Assembly (NCBI GenBank): GCA_004556155.1
Contig: SFIM01000009.1
Coordinates: 1-64,000 of the forward strand
Length of the DNA stretch: 64,000 nucleotides
From: Clostridiales bacterium
GTDB lineage: Bacteria > Bacillota > Clostridia > Christensenellales > Aristaeellaceae
Direction: 5' to 3'
The notes below the pieces were generated by a model. That model saw only the letters and a list, made by a program, of their open reading frames with translations. It made no database searches and was not told the DNA's origin. The stretch's first letter is position 1. Each line of letters opens with the position of its first letter. Positions 8,318 through 17,861 of this stretch are shown here, piece after piece. A program made the position numbers and the translations under genes.

Positions 8318-9169
8318 TTGTCTGACGTCAACCTCTATCGCCGCCTGTATGAACAGCACCGCGACGAAGCGCCGCGCATTTATGGCATTAACGCGGTAAA
8401 TAACCACTGTTTTCCGCATTTTCATTCCAGCATTGAGCTGGTTTGCATGCATTCCGGGTGCCTGAGCGCACTGTTGGACGGCGAAAGCTATGACGTTCAC
8501 GCCGGGCAGGTTTTAATCGTATCGGGCTATATGGTGCACTCTTTCCGCACACAAAAAGAAAGCGCAGAGACCATTCTTGTCATCCCGCTGTTTTTGATTC
8601 CTTCCCTCAAAAAAACGCTGCGCGACAACGTTTTTTCCTCACCCGTCTGCGATACGGCCGGCAATGAAAGCCTGCGCGCCCTGCTGGAACTGATTTGCAC
8701 CAGCTGGACAACGCTAAGCATTGAAACCCAGATCGGCCTGGGGCACGCGCTGCTGGGCATGCTGATCAGCCAGGTAGGCCTGTCCCCCCGCTGCGCGGAT
8801 TCCCGCAGCATGGGCGTCATCAAGGATGTGCTGATCTATCTGCAAGATCATTATCAGTCCTCCATCTCCATGGAGGATCTTGCCAAGCGTTTTGGCTACA
8901 GCAAAAGCCGGTTTTCCCATTTATTCAATGAAACGCTGGGCTGCCCGCCGGGCACCTTTGTCAACGCCCTGCGCTGCCAGCACGCGGCGCGCGCCATGCT
9001 GGAAAGCGATCAGACGCTGCTGGAAATTTCCCTGGGCGCGGGGTTTGAGTGTCCGCGCACGTTCTATCGCGCTTTCAAGCAGTATTACGGCATGACACCC
9101 TCGCAATACGCCCGGGCGCACAGCGATAACCTGTCCCAAACCACATCAAAGGCCGTAAATACGCCGTAA
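8318..9169 (+). CDS. AraC-family transcriptional regulator with cupin sensor domain
   Basis: 283 aa. The N-terminal half has a cupin-like sensor signature (HFHSSIELVCMHSG, GESYDVHAGQVLIVSGYMVHSF). The C-terminal 100 residues are the double helix-turn-helix: SMEDLAKRFGYSKSRFSHLF and then LEISLGAGFECPRTFYRAFK with the conserved GMTPSQYA end. It binds DNA and probably responds to a small carbon compound. The start is TTG at 8318, selected by GGGAGG seven bases upstream. It is divergent from the 342-aa membrane-protein operon, a likely but unproven target. Its last 24 bases overlap the convergent trmN6-like gene. Confidence 0.9.
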   Translation: MSDVNLYRRLYEQHRDEAPRIYGINAVNNHCFPHFHSSIELVCMHSGCLSALLDGESYDVHAGQVLIVSGYMVHSFRTQKESAETILVIPLFLIPSLKKTLRDNVFSSPVCDTAGNESLRALLELICTSWTTLSIETQIGLGHALLGMLISQVGLSPRCADSRSMGVIKDVLIYLQDHYQSSISMEDLAKRFGYSKSRFSHLFNETLGCPPGTFVNALRCQHAARAMLESDQTLLEISLGAGFECPRTFYRAFKQYYGMTPSQYARAHSDNLSQTTSKAVNTP

Positions 9170-9874
9170 CTCTGGCGTATAGGCATTGTTTTCATCGTAT
9201 ATTACCAGCGGCGGCTCAATGATCAGCCCTGGCCGCGCGTCCAGCATACCCTCCATCAGGCACAGATGCGCCGCCTTCTCCACGCGCGAATGCACCATTC
9301 GAATACGCTTAGGCGCCATGCGGTATTTCCGCATGGCGTCGCTTAATTCTATCATCCGCGCGGCAGGGAACACGCAGCACAGCCGTCCGCCGTTTTGCAA
9401 AAGCCAGGCAGCCGCGCAGGCCACATCCTCAATGGCGCAGCTTTCCTCATGCCGCGCCAGGCGCTTGGAAGCATCCGGATTAAGCAGCGTACCGCCCGCC
9501 TTGCCATAGGGTGGATTGCATGTTACCAGATCATAGCGCGCATGCGGCAGCAGCGTGCGGATGCTGCGCAGATCACCCGGCAGCACGCGAATTTTTTCGT
9601 TCAGCCCATTCATCGCCATGGAGCGCGCGGCCATATCCGCCATATCGGGCTGAATTTCCACCGCATCGGCGGATATTGTGTTTTCCCGCGCGTAAAGCAG
9701 CAGCGGAATAATGCCCGTGCCTGTGCCCAGGTCGCACACGCGGTCGTGCCTGCGGGGCGCGGCAAAATCTGCAAGCAGCACCGCGTCCGTACCAAAGCGA
9801 AAGGCGTCCGCGCGCTGAATCACGCGCAGACCGCCCCGCTGAAGATCGTCGATTCTTTCATTTAGATACATCAT
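9146..9874 (-). CDS. tRNA1(Val) adenine-N6 methyltransferase family protein (TrmN6/YfiC)
   Basis: 242 aa, cytoplasmic SAM methyltransferase. The N-terminus GGLRVIQRADAFRFGTDAVL and SAM motif VCDLGTGTGIIPLLL lead to the catalytic NPPYGKAGG motif of N6-adenine methyltransferases. Family members methylate A37 of tRNA1(Val) or related RNA; the exact substrate here is inferred. The start ATG overlaps the end of the SpoIID-like gene by four bases (ATGA), so it is translationally coupled to a cell-wall protein, which is probably only an operon-packing effect. The 3' end overlaps the convergent AraC gene. Confidence 0.88.
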   Translation of the reverse strand: MMYLNERIDDLQRGGLRVIQRADAFRFGTDAVLLADFAAPRRHDRVCDLGTGTGIIPLLLYARENTISADAVEIQPDMADMAARSMAMNGLNEKIRVLPGDLRSIRTLLPHARYDLVTCNPPYGKAGGTLLNPDASKRLARHEESCAIEDVACAAAWLLQNGGRLCCVFPAARMIELSDAMRKYRMAPKRIRMVHSRVEKAAHLCLMEGMLDARPGLIIEPPLVIYDENNAYTPELRRIYGL

Positions 9875-12800
9875 GGAATGTTCAGATAGCGGGTAGGCAG
9901 GTAGCCCGTCTGCCCGTCATAGTCAATGCGGCACCAGGCGCTCCCCCGCGCCGTCAACAGCACATACTCGCCGCGCAGCACAATGGCCACGGGCGTGGCG
10001 TTTTCATCGCAGGCCGCGCGCAAATAGATGCTGGATCCCTGCGGCGTCACCTGGGCGGCAATGGGCGTAGCCAGTTCGGTCATAGGCTCCTCATAGAAGG
10101 GCGTGCTGCCCGTGCTGTCGCTCAGGAAGGTCAAAAACTCAGTCTTCACATAGCCGGTCGTGCCCTCGTGCGTCACCTGCGTCCACACCGTGCCGCGCTC
10201 CACCACCTGCACGATATCGTTCTGCGGGATGCGCTTGAGCACCGCGCCGCCGATGGATGCGCGCAGGTTGAGCGGGCCGGATACGGTCGTCACCCGCGCC
10301 TGGGATACCGTGGGGATTACGGGGGCAGGGGCAGGCGTAGGCGTGACGGCGCTCTCTTCCCCCTCAAAGAAGGTGAGGAAGCTGCTCATCACATAGCCCG
10401 TCGCACCCTGATACGTCACCTGCGACCAGGTATAGCCGCGGGACAGGACGGTCACGGTTTCATACTGCGGAATGGTGCGCATCACGCGCGCATTGGAAGA
10501 TGCGCGCTCACGCATGTTCAGCGACCCCTTCACTGTGGTCACGCGGCCATACAGCACCTTGCCGCTGGTATTCTCGGTAGGCGCAGGCGTAGGCGTGCCG
10601 TCCACATCCACAAAGGAAAGGAAGCTGCTCATCACATAGCCCGTCTTGCCGTTATAGCTTACGCGCGTCCACAAGCCCTGACGCTCCAGCACCAACACCA
10701 ACTCATACTGCGGGATGCGATCCAGGATTTCGCCCGAGGTCGTCGCGCGGGCGCGCAGATTGAGCGAGCCGCTCTGCGTGGTCACGCGGGCATAGGTATA
10801 GGTAATGGCAGGGGTAGGCGTAGGCGTGGGCAGGATGGGCGTAGGCTCCGTATCATACAGATAAGTCAGGAAGGCGCTCATCACATAGCCCGTATACACG
10901 CCGTAGCGCACCTGCGTCCAGGTGCCGGTGATACCCAGCACCTCCACAGTGGCATACTGCGGAATCTGTGCCAGCACATTGTTACCCGTCACGGGCGCGC
11001 TGCGCAGGTTCAGCGAACCGCTCACCGTGGTCACACGCGCCGCGGTGGGCGTTTGCGCAGGCTGCAGGGTAGGCGTAGCAACGGGAATAGGCGTTACCAC
11101 GGGAATGGGCGTGGGCGTGCTGCCGTCGTTAAAGCGCAGATATTTGTTCATGACATAGCCGGTGAAGCCGCCATAGGTGGTCTTGGACCAGCTGTAGCCG
11201 CGCTGCAGGATCGGAATGGTCGCGTTGCGCGGGATGGTAGTCAGCACCGTGCTGGCGGTGGAATCGCTCTTGCGCAGGTTCAGCGAGCCCTTTTCGGTGG
11301 TCACAACAGCGGTCAGCTGGCTGCCGTCGTCCGGATCGCTCGTGCCGTTCAATTGCAGATACTGCGACGCGCAGTAGCCCGTTACGCCATGATAGCGCAC
11401 GCGGCACCATTCCGCGCCTACGCTCTCCACAATGATCTTTTCGCCGCGCGGGATCTCAGCCATCACCGTGCTGCTCATATTGGGCTGGGTACGCAGATTC
11501 AGCGAAGAAGACGTGCTGTTAACCACCGCGTACTGTTCGCCCGCCTTGGGGGTATCGATTTCCTCATCCACCGTAATGCCGTTGCGCTGCAAGGCGGAGG
11601 ACAGCACATAGCCGATGAAGCCGCCGTAATACACCTGCGCCCATGCGCCGTCGTCGTGCTTGATCTTGACCAGCGCTCCCTCGGGCACGGTCAGCACCGT
11701 ATAGCCGGACAGGCTGGCACTCATGCGCAGCGGCGTACCGTCGGCGGCGATCACCGTAGCGCCCGTCGCATCGCCATCGCCTGCATTGCCCGTATAGCGA
11801 TCGGACTGCGCGATATAGCCCATATTCACATAGCCGCTCTGGCAGCCATACTGCGTATAGCCCCAATCGCCGCTGATGGAGATCATGGGCAGCACCGTGC
11901 CGGCGGGAATCTGCGCCAGTACAGAGGAGGACAGGCTAGCCTGCGCGCGCAGGTTGAGCGAGCTTGTATTCTTTACCGTGCCGTAGCTGACCAGGGTGGT
12001 AGGCGATACAATCACACCGTCCACCGCGCTGCCGGGCTGCAAGCCTTCCTTTTGCACATAGCCGTGCAGGATGCCGCAGGTAACGAGATACCAATCGCCA
12101 TAGACCGCGTGCACCGTCACCGCCGTGCCCTGGGTCAGTCCCGTGATGATATCGGCCGTGCTGTCGGGCGCAACGCGCAGCGCCACCTCGCCCGATGCGG
12201 AAGCCGTCTGGATCACACCCGTGCTGGCACTGGTGCTGGGCGGCAGAGCAGGGGTATCGGCCGTCAGAATGGAGGTGCTTGCGCCGCTGCCCATTTCGCT
12301 CAGAATTGTGCGCACAAAGGTATAGGGCACCATGCGGCAGCCGCTGAAATAGAAGCTCAGGATCTGATCATAGCGATAGCCCAGTTCGCCCATGCGCATC
12401 GCGCCGCGCTGGCTCATGCCCGTGCCGTGGCCGAAGCGCCGCGCCTGCACGGTATAGCCGCTGGCCGTGGCCGTTATCGTCCACAGCTCGTTGCTGGCGG
12501 CGTTGATGCCCATGTTCAGGGGCGTTTCCAATTCGCTGAAGATATCAAAGGTCAGCGTACCGGCGCTTCGCGTGCCGTTTGCCGTGACGGTCACGTCAAA
12601 ATCCAGCTTGGTATACAAGCGGCTGGGCGCGGCATAGCGCGGCGTATGCGGCGTAATGGCATCGATGGATTCAATGCTCACACTCTGCGTGCCAAACACG
12701 GCCTGGGCCTTAGCGTTCAAAAGACTGCCCAGCGTGCTGTTGCTTTGCGTGCCGCTTTTATTCACCTGGAAGGAACGCACAACGGAAGCGGGATTCTGAT

Positions 12801-13623
12801 AATCGTAGGGATCGTCCTTGACGGTAATATAATCATACTGGGTGGAGCCCCAGATGTTGCGCACCGATTCAATCTGTCCGCCGTTGGACGCGGTATAATA
12901 GGTAGCGGTATAGGCATTGCCGTTCATGGACACAAGACCACGGGTTTCCTGCACCGCCTGCACACAGCGGGCGTTGCCCGAGGGCGTGCCGTTATACACC
13001 TGATCGTTGGTAGTATCCACCACGTCGTAGCTGCGTGCAGTGGAGGCGTTCATGGCACGGACGGTATAAGTACGCGCCGAAACGCACTGCGCCTTGAGCG
13101 ATTCCAGCGGGGAGGAATTGCCCATCTCATAGGGCAGCACGCCGCACAGATAATCCTCAATAAACACATGCGCGATGGTATACAACTTGTAAACACCACC
13201 GCTGCGGACGGATTTGAACTGCAGATCGCCCGGATACAGATTGCCGCTGACGCGCGCCTGGCTGATCTTCACGCCGTTGTCCGCAGCGCTGGTCGTATGG
13301 CGGCGAAGGCGAAAATCCGTGCCCATGGCGGTGGTCACGCCGTTTTGGGTCAGGGTCAATTGACCCGTTGTGCTGTTAAAGCCCACCATCACCGTGCTGC
13401 CGTTGGCCAGGGCGGTCGCGCCGCTGCCATCCAGCGAGTAGCTGCCGCAAATGGTAATATCCAACCGCGAGGGCGAACCCAGCGAGGACAGATACACGCG
13501 CACCGTGCCATCCATGGTAGTATCCTCCGCCAGAGCGGCTTCGCTTAAAAAGCCGCCGGGCAGCAGCAGGCAGATTGCCAGGACAATCGCCAGTCCGGAT
13601 TGAAGGATCTTGTTCATGCGCAT
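9871..13623 (-). CDS. SpoIID/LytB-domain protein with ten C-terminal SH3b modules
   Basis: 1250 aa, exported (signal peptide about 1-32, ending SEAALAE). Residues about 40-440 are a SpoIID/LytB amidase-enhancer/lytic transglycosylase domain. Visible marks are LPYEMGNSSPLESLKAQ with the expected catalytic-type Glu, YYTASNGGQIESV, and GHGTGMSQRGAMRMG. The rest is ten bacterial SH3 modules of about 60 residues (typical: GSLNLR...IPQY...W..V.Y...TGYVMSSFL), several joined by Pro/Thr linkers (PTPTPAPAP). SH3b modules bind the cell wall. SpoIID itself is about 350 aa and lacks such an array, so this is probably a vegetative or spore-coat wall remodeller rather than SpoIID. ATG 13623 has GGAGG six bases upstream; a second ATG two codons on is possible. 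Confidence 0.9.
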   Translation of the reverse strand: MRMNKILQSGLAIVLAICLLLPGGFLSEAALAEDTTMDGTVRVYLSSLGSPSRLDITICGSYSLDGSGATALANGSTVMVGFNSTTGQLTLTQNGVTTAMGTDFRLRRHTTSAADNGVKISQARVSGNLYPGDLQFKSVRSGGVYKLYTIAHVFIEDYLCGVLPYEMGNSSPLESLKAQCVSARTYTVRAMNASTARSYDVVDTTNDQVYNGTPSGNARCVQAVQETRGLVSMNGNAYTATYYTASNGGQIESVRNIWGSTQYDYITVKDDPYDYQNPASVVRSFQVNKSGTQSNSTLGSLLNAKAQAVFGTQSVSIESIDAITPHTPRYAAPSRLYTKLDFDVTVTANGTRSAGTLTFDIFSELETPLNMGINAASNELWTITATASGYTVQARRFGHGTGMSQRGAMRMGELGYRYDQILSFYFSGCRMVPYTFVRTILSEMGSGASTSILTADTPALPPSTSASTGVIQTASASGEVALRVAPDSTADIITGLTQGTAVTVHAVYGDWYLVTCGILHGYVQKEGLQPGSAVDGVIVSPTTLVSYGTVKNTSSLNLRAQASLSSSVLAQIPAGTVLPMISISGDWGYTQYGCQSGYVNMGYIAQSDRYTGNAGDGDATGATVIAADGTPLRMSASLSGYTVLTVPEGALVKIKHDDGAWAQVYYGGFIGYVLSSALQRNGITVDEEIDTPKAGEQYAVVNSTSSSLNLRTQPNMSSTVMAEIPRGEKIIVESVGAEWCRVRYHGVTGYCASQYLQLNGTSDPDDGSQLTAVVTTEKGSLNLRKSDSTASTVLTTIPRNATIPILQRGYSWSKTTYGGFTGYVMNKYLRFNDGSTPTPIPVVTPIPVATPTLQPAQTPTAARVTTVSGSLNLRSAPVTGNNVLAQIPQYATVEVLGITGTWTQVRYGVYTGYVMSAFLTYLYDTEPTPILPTPTPTPAITYTYARVTTQSGSLNLRARATTSGEILDRIPQYELVLVLERQGLWTRVSYNGKTGYVMSSFLSFVDVDGTPTPAPTENTSGKVLYGRVTTVKGSLNMRERASSNARVMRTIPQYETVTVLSRGYTWSQVTYQGATGYVMSSFLTFFEGEESAVTPTPAPAPVIPTVSQARVTTVSGPLNLRASIGGAVLKRIPQNDIVQVVERGTVWTQVTHEGTTGYVKTEFLTFLSDSTGSTPFYEEPMTELATPIAAQVTPQGSSIYLRAACDENATPVAIVLRGEYVLLTARGSAWCRIDYDGQTGYLPTRYLNIP

Positions 13624-13668
13624 GCCATGCCTCCATCGCGTAGTCGTAATACTTTCGTAATTATTTGC

Positions 13669-13697
13669 AGTATATCACAGGATGAGCGGCTTGTCTA
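13669..13697 (-). promoter_or_regulatory. Promoter of the SpoIID/SH3 gene
   Basis: -35 TAGACA (13692-13697), 17-base spacer, -10 TATACT (13669-13674), one mismatch from consensus in each box. The -35 overlaps the stop codon of the upstream acyltransferase gene. The gene can therefore be transcribed apart from the acyltransferase unit. Confidence 0.6.
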
Positions 13698-14918
13698 TTT
13701 GTTTTTCCTGCCAGCGCGCTGCCCGCGGCCCAGCCGCGCAATGGGCTGCTCAAAAGCATAGGTAACCAGCACGGAAATGGCCAGCGCCCCGGCAAAGCAC
13801 AGCGCAACGTATAAATACTGCCAGGTGTGGTCGCCCACCGTCCAGGGCGTTTCATATTCGGACACTGGAATATTCCAGCGCTTGAGCTGCACGGCGAACA
13901 CCTGATGCCACATATAGAACTGAAACGAGATTTCGCTCAGTACCCGCGTAACGCGATTGCCCATCAATAGCCGCAACGGCTGAGCGCCGTAAAGCAGCCC
14001 CAGCAGGCTCAGGCCGACCGCCGCCGAAAACAAAAAGCGCCGGTTCATCTGCCCCAGGCGGATATGATCGTACCCGCTTTCCCCCGCCTGCGCGGAAATC
14101 AGGCGCGCAATCAGGCAGCAGGCAACGATCAGCACCCCTGTAAACAGCGCGCGCGTCCAGCCATCTTGCTTTGTGCGGCGCTTAATGGCGCAGTAGATTC
14201 CCGCCAACGCCATGCCATTGGCATATACATCCAGCTGCGCCGGAAGCTGATTGAAATACAGCGTGGTATCGGGCAGTGTGGCCGCCCACGCGCGATAGCC
14301 AAAGGCAACGGCCAGCATGCTCGCATAGCACAGCGCGGGCTTTTTGCGGAATAGCCGCGCCACCAGCGGGAAAACCAAGTAAAACTGCATTTCCACACCC
14401 AGCGTCCACAACGAGCCATTGAGGGGCGATCCGATATAGCTGAACCGAAACAGCGTGTGTGTAAACGTGGCGTGCGCCATCAAATCGCGCCCCATGTACC
14501 AGGCGTTGAAGGTGCCGTCCGGGTTGTTATAGCTGCCGCCCGGCAGGGCCACAAAGATCAACATGATCAGCACGCACAGGTAATAGGACGGTACAATGCG
14601 CAGCAAGCGCTTTTTATAGAACTGCCAAATACTCGGAGCCTTGCCTCCGTTCTCAGCGGCCTCGGCATGGGGCAAATACAGCAGAAACCCCGACAGCAGC
14701 AGCATCGCATCCACCCAGATATAGCCCGAGCGCAGCCAGGGATCCAGCGATGTATAGTAGCCGAATATGGATATGTTGGGTGTCAACCAGCTTTGCTGCC
14801 AGATATGATAGCACCCCACGAAAAGCACAAACAGCGCGCGGGCGCCATCCAGTGCGGGAAGGCGTCCATCGCGCTCAGTTTGCGTATATAGCTGATAATT
14901 TTGCGTTAATCGGTTCAT
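13695..14918 (-). CDS. Acyltransferase family 3 membrane protein (OafA/YrhL-like)
   Basis: 407 aa, integral membrane with about ten segments. The N-terminal signature RLPALDGARALFVLFVGCYH carries the family's R-x-[IL]-x-x-L-D-G-x-R-[AG] start, and SLWTLGVEMQFYLVFPLV is the conserved mid-protein motif. Such enzymes O-acetylate cell-wall or surface polysaccharides; the acceptor here is unknown. The start overlaps the stop of the 963-aa repeat protein by four bases, tying them in one transcript and suggesting an envelope role for both. Confidence 0.9.
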   Translation of the reverse strand: MNRLTQNYQLYTQTERDGRLPALDGARALFVLFVGCYHIWQQSWLTPNISIFGYYTSLDPWLRSGYIWVDAMLLLSGFLLYLPHAEAAENGGKAPSIWQFYKKRLLRIVPSYYLCVLIMLIFVALPGGSYNNPDGTFNAWYMGRDLMAHATFTHTLFRFSYIGSPLNGSLWTLGVEMQFYLVFPLVARLFRKKPALCYASMLAVAFGYRAWAATLPDTTLYFNQLPAQLDVYANGMALAGIYCAIKRRTKQDGWTRALFTGVLIVACCLIARLISAQAGESGYDHIRLGQMNRRFLFSAAVGLSLLGLLYGAQPLRLLMGNRVTRVLSEISFQFYMWHQVFAVQLKRWNIPVSEYETPWTVGDHTWQYLYVALCFAGALAISVLVTYAFEQPIARLGRGQRAGRKNK

Positions 14919-17806
14919 TCTTCTGTCACTCGAGTCAGCTTATACTGTGTCTTATTGCTGTTATTGATCACCGACAGGCTCTTATCCGTGCAGGAATAAA
15001 TCTGCCAGTTCTGGTTCAGGTCGTTCGCCCGCGTGCCCACGCTCATGGCGTACATGCTCACGTTGAAATAGCCATCCTTGCCATCAATGGTGCAGGTGCC
15101 GTCATCGCGGAATTCCATCTTAATGCCCTTGGCGCTGACCCAGCTGCCCAGGATGCGATAACAGATGCGGTTGAGCTTTTTCTCTGTTACATCCTTGTAA
15201 TCAGGAATGTTGCGATAGTACCGCAGCGCCTCATAGGGTTTCTTCTGCGCGTACAGTTCGTTTGCGTAATTGTAGTTAGCCTCATTGTAAATATCATCGA
15301 TATCGGCATACTTTTCCGATACATTCTCGCGCTGCATACCTTCCAGGGCATTGACGGCGGCAGCGTAATCCTGTGCATCCATCGCCGTGCGCGCGGCGGT
15401 ATACACCGCCTCATAATAGGCGTCATAGCAGGCGGCGGCACGGTCGGCGGCATCCTGATAATCAGGAATGGAAGCAAACAGCGCGGCGGCGGCAGAAAGA
15501 TCCCCTTCCTGCTGCTTGGCCTCGGCGCTCAGATACACGCTCTGGCGGCGCAGCGCCTCCGCGTCCTCATAGCCGGGGATATTTTGCAGGTAATTCGCAG
15601 CGGTCTGATAATCCACATTTTTGATAGCCTCGCCGGCCAGCTGATACACACAATCGTCATAGCGAGCACGGGCGTCCTGATAATCGCCTGCCAGCTCAAA
15701 CTGCGTTGTCGCGGCGGCGATATCCTGCCCCTCCTGCAATTGCAGACCCAGCAGATAGTGCGCGCGCTGCAGCATTTCGGCGCTGCCCTCATAATCGCCC
15801 AGATCAGTCAGGTAATCGATTGCCAGGGTATAATCGCCCTGCTCCAGCACCTCAGCCGCCAGGCTATAGCGCGCGTTCTTCGCTTCCTCCGGGCTGTTTG
15901 CAAAGTCGCCCAGCGCGTCGAAGGCCGCAATCGCCCCCGCGTAATCGCCAGCCGTCAGCAGCTCCTCCGCCTGTGCATAGCGCACCTGGCGCAGGCGCTC
16001 GTCCGCATCCTGATATCCGGGAATGTTCTCCAGCAGCGCAGCAGCGCCGTCCAGATTGCCCGCCTCCTGCAGCTGCACAGCAGGGATGTAGGTATACTCC
16101 TGCCACATGGCCGTCGCTTCGTCGTCGGATACGGCGGCGATCAGCAGCTCACGCGCGGCGGCATAATCGCCCGCCTCGGCCTTTTCACGCGCCAACTGGC
16201 GGCAGCAGTCGTTGACCAGCTCCTGCGCGTTGCGGAAACCCGCTATCTTTTCCAGCATCTCCTTGGCCTGGGCGTAATCGCCCTGCTCGTACAGATCCAC
16301 CGCCGGCTCGTACAGGCAGGCCGTGGCCTGGGTGTAAGCGTCCAGATAGTCGCCGGCTTTGAGATAGTACTCCGCTGCCATTTCGTATTCTTCATTGGAA
16401 AAATACTGATTGGCCGCGCCATAGTAGCTGACCTTGAGGTAATCGGCCGTGTTTTCAAAATCGGTATCCAACTGTTCCAGCAGCGCAATCGCGCCCAGAT
16501 AATCGCCACTCTGCATATCGGCCTGTGCAGGCTGATACAGACACATGGCGGCCTTATCGGCAGCATCCTGATAGGAACCCAGCGACAGGAATTTTTCGCG
16601 GGCAGCCGTGTAGTCCATGTTGTCCATGCGTTCCTGCGCCCACTGGTATATCGCTGCACGGCTTTGATCTGCCGCATCCTGATAATCGGCAATCTCGCCA
16701 AACAGCGCAATTGCGCTTTCATATTGACGGGCAGCCAGCAGCCGCTGCGCACGCTGATACCGCGCCGCACGGGACATATCGCGGCTGTCCCGATAATCGC
16801 CCAGGCTGTCGAAAGCATCCTGCGCGGTTTTCAGGGCCGTAATGGTGCCCGTATTCATGGTATCCCGCGCCTGGCGATAGGTGCATTCCTTGGCCAGATC
16901 CTCGCTGCTGTAATATAGGCGCATATCCAATAGATCAATATCCAGCCCAATAAAATCCAGCTTGATGGGCAGCGAATAGCGTCCTTGCCGGGCAGCCAGG
17001 CTTTCAAAGCCCGCGCGCGCGGCGGTGTACACGCCGTTATCCAGCTGACGGCTGGCGGTGTAATAATGATAGAAAGGAATGCCATGGAAATAGACGCCAA
17101 AGGTAAGCACCAGCGCCGTCACAGAGCCTGTAACAATCATGGTGATCTTGCGGCGGTGGTTGCGCTTTTTCAACGCTTCCGCCTCGCGCTGCTCGGCAAC
17201 GCGCTGAGCCTCGGCCCGCTCGCGGCGCGCCTTTTCCTCCATCGCGTTTTCATGCTCGAAGATCACCGTTTCCACCGCGGCTTCGTTAAAGCTGGTAAAC
17301 ACATCGCGCTTGAGCCTGCCGCAGCGGCGGCAGGTATCCTCGCGCGCACTATTGGGGCGGCCGCACACGCACATCCACACCGCGCCCTGATCGCTGGGAT
17401 AGCCCAGCGCGTCAGCGCCTGCCAGATAGCGCAGCACATCCAGTCTGCGGCCGGCAGGCAGGGCATTGGAGGTATACTCGCTTACGTTGCCCGCCGTATG
17501 CCGCCAAACAGTGCCATCCTCAAACCACACCTTTTCGATGGAAAAATCAAGACCCTCCGCCTGCTCGCCGCCATCAATGGCCGCCGTCACCTCAAAGGCG
17601 CTGCGCCCCAGCCCCTGCTGAGCCTGGATGCGCTCTACCTGGCGGGACATCAGTGCGCCCTGCGCGTCATAGCACGCAAAGACTACCTGTAAGCTCGTTA
17701 CAGTCTGCTCCGTCAAATTGAACAGCTGCAAATGGCAGACAGGATACTGCCGGGTAGGCAGCGCATAATGCCACAGCTCCACCGGGCACGTCAGGTCGAT
17801 TTTCAT
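14915..17806 (-). CDS. Zinc-ribbon, single-TM protein with long TPR-like repeat array
   Basis: 963 aa. Residues 1-130 form a beta-rich domain of unknown type, followed by a zinc ribbon (C146, C148, C159, C162), a charged coiled coil (about 188-219) and one membrane segment at about 221-241. About 600 residues outside the membrane are an array of roughly fifteen 35-40-residue units built on Y..A...F..LGDY.DA......A.Y, a TPR/Sel1-like helical solenoid. The last 70 residues (ILGSWVSAKGIKMEFRDDGT...) look like a small beta-barrel. The same plan (zinc ribbon, TM, TPR, beta end) occurs in the 615-aa protein at 905-2752. Function unknown; a membrane-anchored wall-facing scaffold is my inference. GGGGGGAG precedes the ATG. 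Confidence 0.8.
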   Translation of the reverse strand: MKIDLTCPVELWHYALPTRQYPVCHLQLFNLTEQTVTSLQVVFACYDAQGALMSRQVERIQAQQGLGRSAFEVTAAIDGGEQAEGLDFSIEKVWFEDGTVWRHTAGNVSEYTSNALPAGRRLDVLRYLAGADALGYPSDQGAVWMCVCGRPNSAREDTCRRCGRLKRDVFTSFNEAAVETVIFEHENAMEEKARRERAEAQRVAEQREAEALKKRNHRRKITMIVTGSVTALVLTFGVYFHGIPFYHYYTASRQLDNGVYTAARAGFESLAARQGRYSLPIKLDFIGLDIDLLDMRLYYSSEDLAKECTYRQARDTMNTGTITALKTAQDAFDSLGDYRDSRDMSRAARYQRAQRLLAARQYESAIALFGEIADYQDAADQSRAAIYQWAQERMDNMDYTAAREKFLSLGSYQDAADKAAMCLYQPAQADMQSGDYLGAIALLEQLDTDFENTADYLKVSYYGAANQYFSNEEYEMAAEYYLKAGDYLDAYTQATACLYEPAVDLYEQGDYAQAKEMLEKIAGFRNAQELVNDCCRQLAREKAEAGDYAAARELLIAAVSDDEATAMWQEYTYIPAVQLQEAGNLDGAAALLENIPGYQDADERLRQVRYAQAEELLTAGDYAGAIAAFDALGDFANSPEEAKNARYSLAAEVLEQGDYTLAIDYLTDLGDYEGSAEMLQRAHYLLGLQLQEGQDIAAATTQFELAGDYQDARARYDDCVYQLAGEAIKNVDYQTAANYLQNIPGYEDAEALRRQSVYLSAEAKQQEGDLSAAAALFASIPDYQDAADRAAACYDAYYEAVYTAARTAMDAQDYAAAVNALEGMQRENVSEKYADIDDIYNEANYNYANELYAQKKPYEALRYYRNIPDYKDVTEKKLNRICYRILGSWVSAKGIKMEFRDDGTCTIDGKDGYFNVSMYAMSVGTRANDLNQNWQIYSCTDKSLSVINNSNKTQYKLTRVTEE

Positions 17807-17861
17807 CGTTTACTCCCCCCGCTGATTGATCAGGGATTCGGTATGGTATCGGCTGTTTTTA

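Noticed and set aside
10168..13548. A 1126-codon open frame on the plus strand opposite the SpoIID/SH3 gene
   Set aside because: The translation is rich in His, Arg, Gln and Ala without any domain, and the opposite strand has a signal peptide, SpoIID motifs and SH3 repeats. It is a shadow caused by high GC and biased codons.
14750..16918. A 722-codon open frame opposite the 963-aa repeat protein
   Set aside because: Its Ile/Leu/His-rich repeats are the mirror image of the TPR-like repeats on the true strand.
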